From Helichrysum umbraculigerum (taxonomy: Eukaryota > Streptophyta > Magnoliopsida > Asterales > Asteraceae), in contig CATIUR010000011.1 of the NCBI GenBank assembly GCA_949592205.1, positions 2,046,001 through 2,110,000 of the forward strand: DNA of 64,000 nucleotides, given 5' to 3'. Position 1 is the first letter of the stretch, and every line of letters starts with the position of its first letter. Below, piece by piece: positions 24,100 to 33,950 of the stretch. The position numbers and the translations under genes are program-made. The notes under the pieces are model-generated. The model had not been told where the DNA came from and searched no databases. It saw nothing but the letters and a program-made list of their open reading frames with translations.

Positions 24100-26118
24100 T
24101 TTCGCACCCCCAAATTTACAGTGCGGAAGCGGGTCGAGTCGGAACGCGACTAATCAATAATCACAGCACATAGGTACATAATGAACGACTCTAAATGAGA
24201 CGTTTGAAAATACATTACATTAAAGTAGTAAGTTTTACAAAATAGTTGGAGTTCGCAAAAGAGATACTAGAGATTTTTACTACATAACTAGTGATACAAA
24301 AATAATGTAAGAAAATCTCCAGCGAAAAAGATTATGCATGCGACTCGAGCTAGGATCCTGATGGGCCGATCCTACTAAAGCAAGGTTACCTGAAAATGCA
24401 TACTAAAAACAGTCAGCTATAAAGCTGGCGAGTTCACAGGTTTTATCAGAAAACAGTAATATGATTGATAAAACAATTGATGAAGTATAAAATTTATACT
24501 TTAGTAAATTCAGTGATTTAGAGTGTAAATTCTTATATAAAGGTGTGGCCCCGAATGTGTCTTGAAGTCTTAGCTTCTATTATTGTTTATCTAGTTTCGG
24601 TTTTCTTGAAAGTCCTAAGTCTAGGTTTCTTGAAGTATTCTTGAATTTCTATTTCTTGAATTTCTTAAGTTCTTGACATTTCTTGACATTTCTAGCAATC
24701 TAAGGTTCTTGACATTTTCTTGACATTCTCGACAATTTCTTGCCGTAAAGGTTCTTGACATTCTTGACAATTTCTTGCCATTTCTAGCACACAGAATTCT
24801 TGACATAAATAGTATAATATACCAAACTATTGTATGCTACTTTTATGTATTCGCAACTCCGAGTTTAACAAGTGAGATAATGCTTCTAGGCGATGTTCAC
24901 TTAAGTGCTAGTATAAGTCTAGTGATTGTAGAGCTTAGGTGTAGAGAAACCTAAAGTCCCTAGGAGAATGTACCTGTACGAGTCTAGGTATCAACAAGCT
25001 CTAGGATACTTAATATGTTTAAGTATATTAAGAAAAGTTACTGATGTTAAAACATAACATGTTTATTATAAAATTCATCCAAATGATTTGTGTATTCATT
25101 AAACAATGAATAGCGAGTAAAACGAGTATGCATTCTCCCCCGAAAATAGTAAAATAGTTGAAAGAGTGAGGCCATGAACTCACCTTAGGTTTCCAAGTAG
25201 CATGCAAGTATCAATTAAGCAAGCAAGCCGGTGGGCAACCTTCTAACGTCCTAAACGTATAAGGTTGTGTAAGTAGATGTCTTAAAAGACCATCTATAGC
25301 TATTGTGTAGGTGGGGGGTTTATGTCCACCTAAAGCTAGTTCACTCAACTAGTATGTTCAATGTGTTTGTTTATCGAAAACATGTACGACCCGTTGGTAA
25401 AAGTTTGCAATAATAATTCGTTTAGACATTATTATTAAGTTTGTTTCGTTGTTTACTATTCATTAGTACATATCGTGTGTCGCAAACAGATTATTTAGTT
25501 CGTAAAAGCCTTAAACCGTAGGTCAAAGTTGGTCAACTCGTTGGTCAAAGCTGGTCAAAGTTGGTCAAACACGGTCAAAGTTACTAACTAAGTCACCCAA
25601 ACCCATTTTTGTTACCATTTTTCAAAAATTTCAAGTTTTGTCGTTTTTAGAAATCGAGCCCCGTTTTTGTTGACTTAGTCAAACCTACTTGGTTTGACCC
25701 AAAACTTTCCCAAAACCCTTAGATATGTTCAAAAGTCCCAAAAAGTCATTCCTTCTATTTTTAACAAGCCCGAAAGTGTCGGTTTTTTATGTGATAACAA
25801 AATCAGTCTCAAACTTAGTTTTTCAGAATTTCCAGCCACTTGTTCTAATTTTTAAAAATATCAAACCTCCAAAATCAAATACAAAAAAATTTCCAGGTGC
25901 TCTACCATGTGTTACCTAGCTCCAGTAATTTTTATAGATCTAAATAAAATGATTTACTATTTTTAATCATTATTTCTCTCTCTTGTACTCAGTTTTGGTG
26001 ACATGCAAGAAGATCTGATTTCTGGGCAAAAACCATACGGATCCAGTAAAAGTGGCCAACATAAAAGTTGTAGCCAACGAAATTTGTAAACTTTTGGCGT
26101 TAGTTTCAAGTCATTTAG
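24100..26118 (-). repeat. Element C LTR 3 (5' LTR of the array), first part
   Basis: Sense 3' part of the outer 5' LTR. With 36237-37487 it totals 3270 bp, the same as LTR 2. It is interrupted by element B at 26118; the last five bases TTTAG are B's target duplication. Confidence 0.9.
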
Positions 26119-28399
26119 TGTAACACCCCCGAATTTACGGTTTGCGGAAGCATACATTGGGTGTTACTAATCAATATACAAGCACAAGATTAATAGTAAA
26201 CGACCTCTAAATGAGACGTTTGTAAAATAGTTACATTTCATAATTTGAATCGTTTGAAAACATATAGTTTTCTTTACAAAAGTATGTAAGCCTAGAGTCC
26301 GCGTATGTGGCGGGAGATTCTATTACATAACCATAGTTACAAAAGATAATGCCAAAGAATCTCCGTTAAATGCAGTTTGGAAATCATGCGACTCTAGCTA
26401 GTAATCCTGGAGTGATCCTACTCCGTAAGTGTACCTGAGATACAAAGCTAAAGAGTGTCAACCAAAAAGGTTGGTGAATCTTACAGGTTTAGTAATAAGT
26501 AGGTGTTATGAACCACAAGTATGTACCCGTATTGCTATCAAGCAAAGTAAGTAATTCAGTAAATCAGTACAGTGCCATGAGCTCATAAGTTGAAGCTTAA
26601 CCGTGTAGTGTGAATATATCAAGTACCCCCGTGAGTGCTATCCGCACACTCATATGTAACAAATACTAATATGTCTGTTTCTACGTGTAAATCAGTACGT
26701 GGTGGCGCTACCACCCCAGACAGGGATTGTCAGTCCCAAATGGATCCATCTATTAGTAATCGCGCTTAAGTCCATAACTAACAACTTACGATTAGGAGGC
26801 TTTCAGTGGATAAAAGTAACTCATGCGTTTGTTTGTAATCAATAATGTTTTCAGTTCAGTACATTGTGTTCATACGTAAAACAGTTGCTAAGTATCTCAC
26901 CCCAAAGTATAAAACAGTAAAAGTGGGGCTGTAAGACTCACCTGAGTCGAGCAGTGGTAAATAGCAAGTAGTAGTAAATCAAGTAGGTTCTCCGAACCCG
27001 TAACCTTCTAGTGCCTAAACACGTAAGGTTAAGTAAGTAGATGTCTCGCAAGACCATCTAGGCTAGTTGTTCATACAACCCGTTTTGTTTAAATGTTGGT
27101 TTGTTCGCGTTCGTATCAAAGTATACGGCCCGTTGGTGATTTGTTATAATTCAAGTTTATCATTCAATACGCAAATTAAAGTAATTGTAATAGGAAAGTA
27201 TGTTTTATTATGATTGTTAGGTCGTATCGTATAAGGATTTGAGGTTGTAAAAGTTCGACACTTAGTGAAAATGTGAGTTTTCAAGGTTCTGGTTTGTGCG
27301 ACGTAGCATGCGACGTTGCAAGCGACGTAAGGTGCGACGTAGGCAGGTACGTCGCATGATGCGATCTTCGCAAATCAATGCGACGTAGGGGGCGACGTCG
27401 CTAATGCGACGTTGGTTCGGGTTGCGACGTTAAAGTCTACGTCACTACGTGCGACGTCCGCAAGTTAATGCGACGTAATAGGCTGCGTCGCTAGTGCGAC
27501 GTTGAGGTTTTTGTGCGACGTAGGTCGCGACGTCGCAGAGGCCCCTGGCCAGGTGCGACGTAGCGGTCTGTTGGCCGGAAAATGTGCCGAAAACGAGTTT
27601 TCCGGTTTCCGTTCGGTCCAAATCTTTTACCCAACCCTTATATGAACATATTAAGCCTATTTAAACCATAATCTAGTAAAAATGATCAAAAACGAGAGAT
27701 GTCGGGATTTGTCGGAAACTTACAAATTGTCGGATTGAAAATCCGAAAAGATAGGATGATAGATCGTCGCGAGGTGAACGTTTTCTTCTAAAGGGATGAG
27801 ATGATCCGAGCTCGTTTTGTGGTGTTATTTGGTGATTTAGTGGATATTTTGGGGTGGTGGTGGTGATTAGAAAGAAAAGAAAGAGAGAGAAAAGAGAATA
27901 GAGAGTGAGGTGAGAATGAGAGGAGGAGAAGAAAGGTGGGGGTTTTTACCTCCACTTTTCGGTCCCCGTTCCCCGTGCGGTGTTCGTTTGCTCCGTCGTT
28001 TAACGTTAAGTAATTAATTTACATTTGAAATGGTAGGTTTTAAATACAAATAATTACGCGACATTTTTATTTAAATATCTTACAATTAAGTTTGAATACT
28101 TTTGTTTTTAAATCATGTAAACTTTGATCGAGCGATACGAGATAATTACTAATTATTATAAGATAGCGTTTCGGTCATAATTGCGTTATTTTAGTTTATA
28201 AACATTTGTTCACCAACGTCCGTGTTAATCGAATAGAATTTCATTCTATTTTAGTTGCGTACGATTTAAGCCAAATCGCAAAGTTGTATATATTTACCAA
28301 CATATAATCCGATACATAAATTAGCCTAACACAGAACTAATTACATGTATTTACAAAGAATTAGGCACTAATCCTAGTCCTAATTTGCCGGTTGTTACA
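26119..28399 (-). repeat. 3' LTR of element B, 2281 bp
   Basis: Sense strand starts TGTAACAACCGG and ends GGGGGTGTTACA. From the sense 5' end it holds a box ACGGACGTTGGTGA (plus-strand complement near 28215), AAACGAACACCGCACGG (near 27973-27990), an imperfect hairpin (27936-27955), a TC-rich leader (27870-27905) and a cluster of GCGACGT words (27297-27560). Confidence 0.95.
27297..27560 (-). repeat. GCGACGT/ACGTCGC word cluster in the B LTR
   Basis: I count 14 GCGACGT words on the plus strand plus several ACGTCGC or near matches within about 260 bases, at irregular spacing and in both orientations. Some are merged into full GCGACGTCGC palindromes. The right LTR has the same cluster at about 35127-35395 with a few base changes. 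Confidence 0.9.
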
Positions 28400-28434
28400 T
28401 TCTCCCCTTGTTAAAAGAATTTCGTCCCGAAATT
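28400..28434 (-). promoter_or_regulatory. Polypurine tract and pre-PPT hairpin of element B
   Basis: The sense strand reads hairpin AATTTCGGGACGAAATT (28434-28418), a short spacer, then AAGGGGAGAA directly before the LTR TGTAACAACC. The TAA stop of Gag-Pol overlaps the hairpin's outer base pairs. Confidence 0.8.
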
Positions 28435-31400
28435 AGTTCGATTGCACGGTCGGTGCGTTGTCTGGGAAGAGATGTGGGTATTTCTGTCGCATTTGGTCTT
28501 CCCGTTCCCAGGTGAATTCAGGACCACGTCTAGAATTCCACCTGACTTTTACGATGGGAATACGACTCTGTTTTAGTTGTTTGACCTCACGGTCCATGAT
28601 TTCCATAGGTTCCTCGACAAAATGAAGTTTATCATCGATTTGAATTTCGTCGAGCGGTATAATCAGTGTCTCGTCAGACAGACATTTCTTCAGATTAGAA
28701 ATGTGGAATGTGTTGTGAACGCTGCTAAGCTCAGCAGGAAGTTGCAGGCGGTATGCCACTGGACCAATCTTTTCAAGGATTTTGAATGGTCCGATGTATC
28801 TAGGATTTAGTTTGCCTCGTTTTCCGAATCGAATGACACCTTTCCACGGTGCCACTTTGAGAAGTACCTTGTCCCCTACTTGGAACTCAAGGTGTTTGCG
28901 TCTCACGTCAGCATAGCTTTTCTGACGATCACGCGCGGCTTTTAGTCGGTTTTGTATGCCGACGATCTTTTCAGTTGTTTCATGTATGATTTCTGGACCG
29001 GTGAGTTGTGTATCCCCCACCTCAGTCCAACAGATAGGTGACCGGCACTTACGACCGTACAGTGCCTCAAAGGGTGCAGCCTTTATGCTGGTGTGATAAC
29101 TGTTGTTGTACGAGAACTCGCACAACGGTAAGTGATTTTCCCAGTTTTTACCGAAGTCAACTACGCAGGCCCGTAGCATGTCTTCCAGTGTTTGTATGGT
29201 TCGTTCGCTCTGGCCGTCGGTTTGAGGATGGTATGCCGTACTCATATCCAGACGAGTACCAAGAGATTTTTGCAGTGCCTGCCAGAAGCGAGAAGTGAAT
29301 CGAGCATCTCGGTCGGAGATGATTGAGATGGGTACGCCGTGCCTTGACACGATCTCTTTCAAGTAGATCCGTGTCAAACGTTCCATCTTATCGGTTTCCT
29401 TGATGGCTAGGAAATGAGCAGATTTAGTGAGTCGGTCAACGATCACCCAAATGGTATCGCAACCGTTAGAAGTTTTCGGGAGTTTAGTAATGAAATCCAT
29501 GGTGATCTGCTCCCATTTCCATTGTGGTATTTCGGGTTGTTGTAGCAAACCGGAAGGTTTCTGGTGTTCAGCTTTAACTTTAGAACAAGTAAGACACTTG
29601 CCAACATAGTTTGCAATGTCAGATTTCATGTTGGGCCACCAATACATTTCCTTGATGCCGTGATACATTTTGTCGGCACCGGGGTGTATGGAGTATTTAG
29701 ACTTGTGAGCTTCATCCATCACCAAGTCTCGCAGGTTCCCAAATCTTGGTAACCAGATTCGATTCGAGAAGTATTTGGCCCCGTTAGGTTTGGTTTCAAA
29801 TTGTTTGTCCATGCCTCGCAAGGCCTCGTTTATCAAGTTTTCTGGTTTGAGTGCTTCGAGTTGAGCGGTGAGAGTTTGATTGATGAGGTCGTTGTGAATG
29901 GTCATACCGAGAGCTCGAACTCGAAGTGGTTTCACTCGTTCCTTTCGGCTTAAGGCATCGGCGACAACATTCGCCTTGCCTGGATGATAGCGAATTTCGC
30001 AATCGTAATCCGTAAGCAACTCGACCCATCGACGTTGCCTCATGTTGAGATCCTTTTGATCGAAGATATGTTGGAGACTTTTATGGTCAGTAAAGATTGT
30101 ACATTTGGTACCGTATAAGTAGTGTCTCCAGATTTTTAGAGCGAATACAACAGCCCCCAACTCTAGGTCATGAGTTGTGTAATTCTTTTCGTGGACCTTG
30201 AGTTGTCGAGAGGCGTAAGCGATAACCTTGTCTCGTTGCATCAGCACGCAACCAAGACCTTGGTGTGAAGCATCACAGTATACCACGAAGTCATCGTTGC
30301 CTTCGGGTAAAGATAAGATAGGTGCACTGCAGAGTTTCTGTTTTAGTAGTTGAAAAGCTGACTCCTGTTTGTCAGTCCAATCGAACTTCTTTTCTTTTTG
30401 AGTCAGTGCAGTGAGAGGTAAGGCTATTTTAGAAAAATTCTCAATGAATCGCCTGTAGTATCCGGCGAGTCCTAAGAATTGGCGTACCTCGGTCGGTGTA
30501 GTAGGTGCTTGCCAACACTTGATAGCCTCGATTTTCGAAGGATCGACATGAATCCCTTGATTGTCAATGACGTGTCCAAGGAATTGAACGGTCTGCATCC
30601 AGAACTCACACTTAGAGAATTTGGCGTATAGCTCTTCGTGTTTGAGCAGCTCTAGGATAGTTTTCAGGTGTTGCGCGTGCTCTTGTTCGGTGCGCGAGTA
30701 AATCAGAATGTCATCAATGAAGACGATAACAAACTTGTCAAGGTAGGGTTTGCACACCCGATTCATAAGATCCATGAATACAGCCGGTGCGTTGGTTAAG
30801 CCGAATGGCATCACTTGGAATTCATAATGCCCGTAGCGAGTTCGGAAAGCAGTTTTTGGGATGTCATCGTCACGAACTCGGAGTTGGTGATAACCTGACC
30901 GTAGATCGATCTTTGAGTAGAAACTCGACCCCTGAAGTTGGTCGAACAGGTCATCGATGCGAGGAAGTGGGTAACGGTTCTTGACAGTTAATTTGTTGAG
31001 TTCACGGTAGTCGATGCACATACGGAAAGAACCGTCTTTCTTCTTCACAAACAGGACCGGAGCTCCCCAAGGTGAGGAACTTGGTCGAATAAATCCCTTG
31101 TCCAGGAGTTCCTGTAACTGAGTAGACAACTCCTGAAGTTCGGATGGGGCTAGTCGGTAAGGGGCTCGCGCCACGGGTGCTGCGCCGGGCACAAGATCAA
31201 TAGAGAATTCGACTTGTCTAGTTGGCGGTAGGCCAGGCAAGTCTTCAGGAAAGACTTCTGGGAAGTCTCGAACGATAGGCACATCCTCAAGTCGCTTCTC
31301 CACCGACTTTTTCTCCATAACGTGTGCGAGGATTGCCTGGTACCCTTTCCTCAAGTATTTTCGGGTTTTCATGCAAGAAATGATATTTATTCTCGTCCCA

Positions 31401-32842
31401 CCGGTCTCCCCTTGTATGCTCAAAGTTCCACCGGTGACGAGAGGAATGCGTACAATTTTCTCAAAGCAAACGATTTCGGCTCGGTGCTTGGACAACCAAT
31501 CCATACCGACGATGAGGTCAAAGCTGCCGATTTCGACAGGTATCAAGTCAATGGAAAAGAGCTCGTTAGCTAAGTTTAGAGTGCAATTAGGTATCACACT
31601 GTCGGCCTTAATAAGTTTTCCGTTTGCCAATTCTATCGTGTACTTAGAATCTAAGGCAATAGGCGTGGCGTCAAGTAGTGGATAAAACTCATCAGAAATA
31701 AAGCTCTTATCAGCACCAGTATCAAATAATACAGATGCAGTCAAGTTGTTGAGAAGAAACGTACCCGTGACCACATTCGGGTCTTGACGGGCTTCACCAG
31801 ATTTCAGTACAAAAGCTCTTCCTCGAGCATTGTTGTTGTTCTTGTTGTTGTTGTTCAGCTTCGGGCAGTCTTTCTTGAAATGCCCCGTACCGTTGCACCC
31901 ATAACAAGTCTTTGGTGCCGAGGTGTTGGTGTCAATGGTGTTTGATCTACAATCCTTAGCCAAGTGTCCAAATCTCTTACACTTGCTATAGGGACACGAA
32001 CCATGGTGGTGTCGTTGGCACTTTGAGCAATAGGGCTTGGTTCCCTTGTATGCTCCCTTGTCATCAGAACCGGAGGTGTAGGCTTTAATGGTTTCGGGTT
32101 TCTTGTTTTGGTGGTTGTTGTGGTTGTCAGACCATTTCCTTTTATTGTTGTTGGAGGATGGAGTGGGTGGTTCTGAGTCCTCGTTCATAGCTAGAAGTTC
32201 ATGGGCCAACCGAATGGCACCATGAAGGGTGGTTTGGTTTGATGAGGCGACGTTTCCCCGGACGGGTTCCGGGAGGCCGCGGATGTATTTCTTAATCTTG
32301 TCGAGCCCAGTACCTGCCATAGCTGGGCGAAGGACGGTGAGTTGTTGGAATCTGGTGGTGTATCCAACGATATCAGTTCCTTGCACTTTTAAGTTCCAGA
32401 ACTCTTCGTCCAGCTTGTGAAGTTGTTCGGACGGGCAATACTCATCCGTGAGCATTTTCTTCAGATCCTCCCAAGGGAGTAGATAAGCGGTGTCAATACC
32501 CACAGACTGGGTATAGGAATTCCAGCACGAGAGGTTACCATCTTCGAGGGTGCAGGTGGAGAATTTGACCTTGTCGTCCTCCGCACATTTGCTGATGCGG
32601 AAAACGGATTCCATCTTTTCGAACCATCTGATAAGTCCGATGGCTCCTTCGGTCCCCTTGAAGCTCAAGGGTTTGCAGTTTTGAAAATCCTTGTATGAAC
32701 AAGGTTTAGTAGTAGAGGTTTCAGCGGCATCGCTGTTTCTTGTGGAGTTTGGTGGGGTATTTCGAGCCAAGGCTTCAGTAACAGCCTGGGTTATGAGTGA
32801 CGTGATCTGAGCATCAGTATAAGGTCTTGACTTTGGCGGCAT
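28433..32842 (-). CDS. Gag-Pol polyprotein of gypsy element B (1469 aa)
   Basis: A single open frame encodes every protein needed for retrotransposition. Approximate order: Gag core residues 50-220 (RWFEKMESVFRISKCAEDD); His/Cys-rich segment and CCHC knuckles 275-335 (CKRFGHLAKDC, CYGCNGTGHFKKDC); aspartic protease near 375 (LFDTGADKSF); reverse transcriptase 560-770 with YSKIDLRSGYHQLRV and catalytic FIDDILIYS; RNase H 840-970 (VVYCDASHQGLGC, TDHKSLQ, ADALSR); integrase 1050-1320 with a His/Cys zinc segment ending CLTCSKVK, core DFITKLP and DRDARFTSRFW, AYHPQTDGQSERT; then a C-terminal chromodomain-like segment (RGPEFTWEREDQM). Length and order fit Ty3/gypsy chromoviruses of the Tekay/Del type. 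The start ATG follows a TTGAAGAGAC leader shared with element A. The stop abuts the pre-PPT hairpin. One oddity is Cys in the normally double-Trp gag motif (LSCWNSY). Confidence 0.95.
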   Translation of the reverse strand: MPPKSRPYTDAQITSLITQAVTEALARNTPPNSTRNSDAAETSTTKPCSYKDFQNCKPLSFKGTEGAIGLIRWFEKMESVFRISKCAEDDKVKFSTCTLEDGNLSCWNSYTQSVGIDTAYLLPWEDLKKMLTDEYCPSEQLHKLDEEFWNLKVQGTDIVGYTTRFQQLTVLRPAMAGTGLDKIKKYIRGLPEPVRGNVASSNQTTLHGAIRLAHELLAMNEDSEPPTPSSNNNKRKWSDNHNNHQNKKPETIKAYTSGSDDKGAYKGTKPYCSKCQRHHHGSCPYSKCKRFGHLAKDCRSNTIDTNTSAPKTCYGCNGTGHFKKDCPKLNNNNKNNNNARGRAFVLKSGEARQDPNVVTGTFLLNNLTASVLFDTGADKSFISDEFYPLLDATPIALDSKYTIELANGKLIKADSVIPNCTLNLANELFSIDLIPVEIGSFDLIVGMDWLSKHRAEIVCFEKIVRIPLVTGGTLSIQGETGGTRINIISCMKTRKYLRKGYQAILAHVMEKKSVEKRLEDVPIVRDFPEVFPEDLPGLPPTRQVEFSIDLVPGAAPVARAPYRLAPSELQELSTQLQELLDKGFIRPSSSPWGAPVLFVKKKDGSFRMCIDYRELNKLTVKNRYPLPRIDDLFDQLQGSSFYSKIDLRSGYHQLRVRDDDIPKTAFRTRYGHYEFQVMPFGLTNAPAVFMDLMNRVCKPYLDKFVIVFIDDILIYSRTEQEHAQHLKTILELLKHEELYAKFSKCEFWMQTVQFLGHVIDNQGIHVDPSKIEAIKCWQAPTTPTEVRQFLGLAGYYRRFIENFSKIALPLTALTQKEKKFDWTDKQESAFQLLKQKLCSAPILSLPEGNDDFVVYCDASHQGLGCVLMQRDKVIAYASRQLKVHEKNYTTHDLELGAVVFALKIWRHYLYGTKCTIFTDHKSLQHIFDQKDLNMRQRRWVELLTDYDCEIRYHPGKANVVADALSRKERVKPLRVRALGMTIHNDLINQTLTAQLEALKPENLINEALRGMDKQFETKPNGAKYFSNRIWLPRFGNLRDLVMDEAHKSKYSIHPGADKMYHGIKEMYWWPNMKSDIANYVGKCLTCSKVKAEHQKPSGLLQQPEIPQWKWEQITMDFITKLPKTSNGCDTIWVIVDRLTKSAHFLAIKETDKMERLTRIYLKEIVSRHGVPISIISDRDARFTSRFWQALQKSLGTRLDMSTAYHPQTDGQSERTIQTLEDMLRACVVDFGKNWENHLPLCEFSYNNSYHTSIKAAPFEALYGRKCRSPICWTEVGDTQLTGPEIIHETTEKIVGIQNRLKAARDRQKSYADVRRKHLEFQVGDKVLLKVAPWKGVIRFGKRGKLNPRYIGPFKILEKIGPVAYRLQLPAELSSVHNTFHISNLKKCLSDETLIIPLDEIQIDDKLHFVEEPMEIMDREVKQLKQSRIPIVKVRWNSRRGPEFTWEREDQMRQKYPHLFPDNAPTVQSN

Positions 32843-33160
32843 GTCTCTTCAATAAAAGAAATGAAGATACATGAGATTTTGTAAGAAAATTGTATTTATT
32901 AAAGATGTACATGTATAAAGATGGAAATACATAACATCAATATGGAAAAGGATTATGGCAATTAATATGAGTCGAAACAGCAAGGAATATTTAATAGGTG
33001 ATACGAGTTCAAAGGTTACATCCTACGGATGTGTTACAAAAGATGTCGGGAATTGATACATCCGACTGAAATATAGAGTAGCGCTTAGATAGTTACCAGA
33101 TTACAGGATAGTTTACAAGACAAAGACTAAGCTAGTCTTAACGTAGGTTAATCTGCTCCA

Positions 33161-33622
33161 TCATTTCGATGAGGCGATCCACAGTATTTGCAAGTCTGCT
33201 GGCTTGTTGAGCATTGTCTTCCCTAATGCTAGTCGCTGTACCAATCCACGGGTATATTCTTCCGTTTCCCGTGAGCGTTGTTCACACTCATCAAGTCTGT
33301 GTTTCAAAAGAGCGGTTTCCACGCTTATCTCCACCACCTTGTTGAAAAGAACGTCCACATTATTAACGGTGGTTTCGTGATCCTCAGAGACTTGTTCGAT
33401 GCGTTCGAGTGATGTAAGTCTCCAGTTTTCGTTTGTTTCCTGCAACACGACATCCATGGTGCGAAGTCGTTGCTCGTGTTGGTTCACCCTAGCGGCTAAG
33501 GCCGGCAAGGTGAAGTGGGTAGAGTACGGGCCAGCTCGAGGCAACCTGTTGTTCCTCCTTGCTACCCTTGGGTTCTGCGACCCGGATTGAGAACGAGATG
33601 AATCGGAGGGGATGTTTGCCAT
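33161..33622 (-). CDS. Extra small ORF upstream of gag in element B (153 aa), function unknown
   Basis: A sense-strand ORF between the leader and gag. The first 45 residues are Ser/Arg/Pro-rich and basic (VARRNNRLPRAG). About residues 47-130 look helical and coiled-coil-prone (LAARVNQHEQRLRTMDVVL, VLFNKVVEISVETALLKHRL). From about 33238 the listed frame becomes non-helical, while a neighbouring frame continues with heptad-like leucines and a TAA at 33140-33138, which suggests a recent one-base slip near the C-terminus. I do not recognise the family. It could be an accessory structural or RNA-binding protein, or an old gag duplication. Elements C and A show no counterpart. Confidence 0.5.
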   Translation of the reverse strand: MANIPSDSSRSQSGSQNPRVARRNNRLPRAGPYSTHFTLPALAARVNQHEQRLRTMDVVLQETNENWRLTSLERIEQVSEDHETTVNNVDVLFNKVVEISVETALLKHRLDECEQRSRETEEYTRGLVQRLALGKTMLNKPADLQILWIASSK

Positions 33623-33734
33623 TTCTGAGACAAAGCGTTAGTAAGATTGAGGCCTATATTCATATAGTTCCTATATAATATAGCCTATTGAGTGTCTAGC
33701 ATAAACATGTTTAAGTCTCGGTTCTCTCGAAGTC

Positions 33735-33950
33735 AGAGTCTTCTATTGTACCCTGTTCAGCCATAACCCCTTTCAGATCTTACATCATCTTTGCTTAATT
33801 GTACATAGTTGATCAGGCTATGTTAAATTAAACTCGTATGATGTAATCTCTGAACCGGTTATACCTAATAAGGGATACTGCCTAATGGTCATAGTCTAGG
33901 CCCACTAAATGCAACCTAGTTCACTATAACCTTAGGCTCTGATACCAATC
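33735..33950 (-). promoter_or_regulatory. PBS and structured leader of element B
   Basis: The PBS is at 33935-33947 (initiator tRNA-Met), three bases from the LTR. The next ~200 leader bases closely match those of element C. The nested stem-loop spans 33761-33865; the ACATCAT/ATGATGT and TTCAGA/TCTGAA helices are kept and the outermost helix is slightly weaker than in C. Confidence 0.75.

Noticed and set aside
27297..27560. GCGACGT cluster considered as a CRISPR-like or integron-like array
   Set aside because: Spacing is irregular, words occur in both orientations, the context is a plant LTR, and no associated genes exist.
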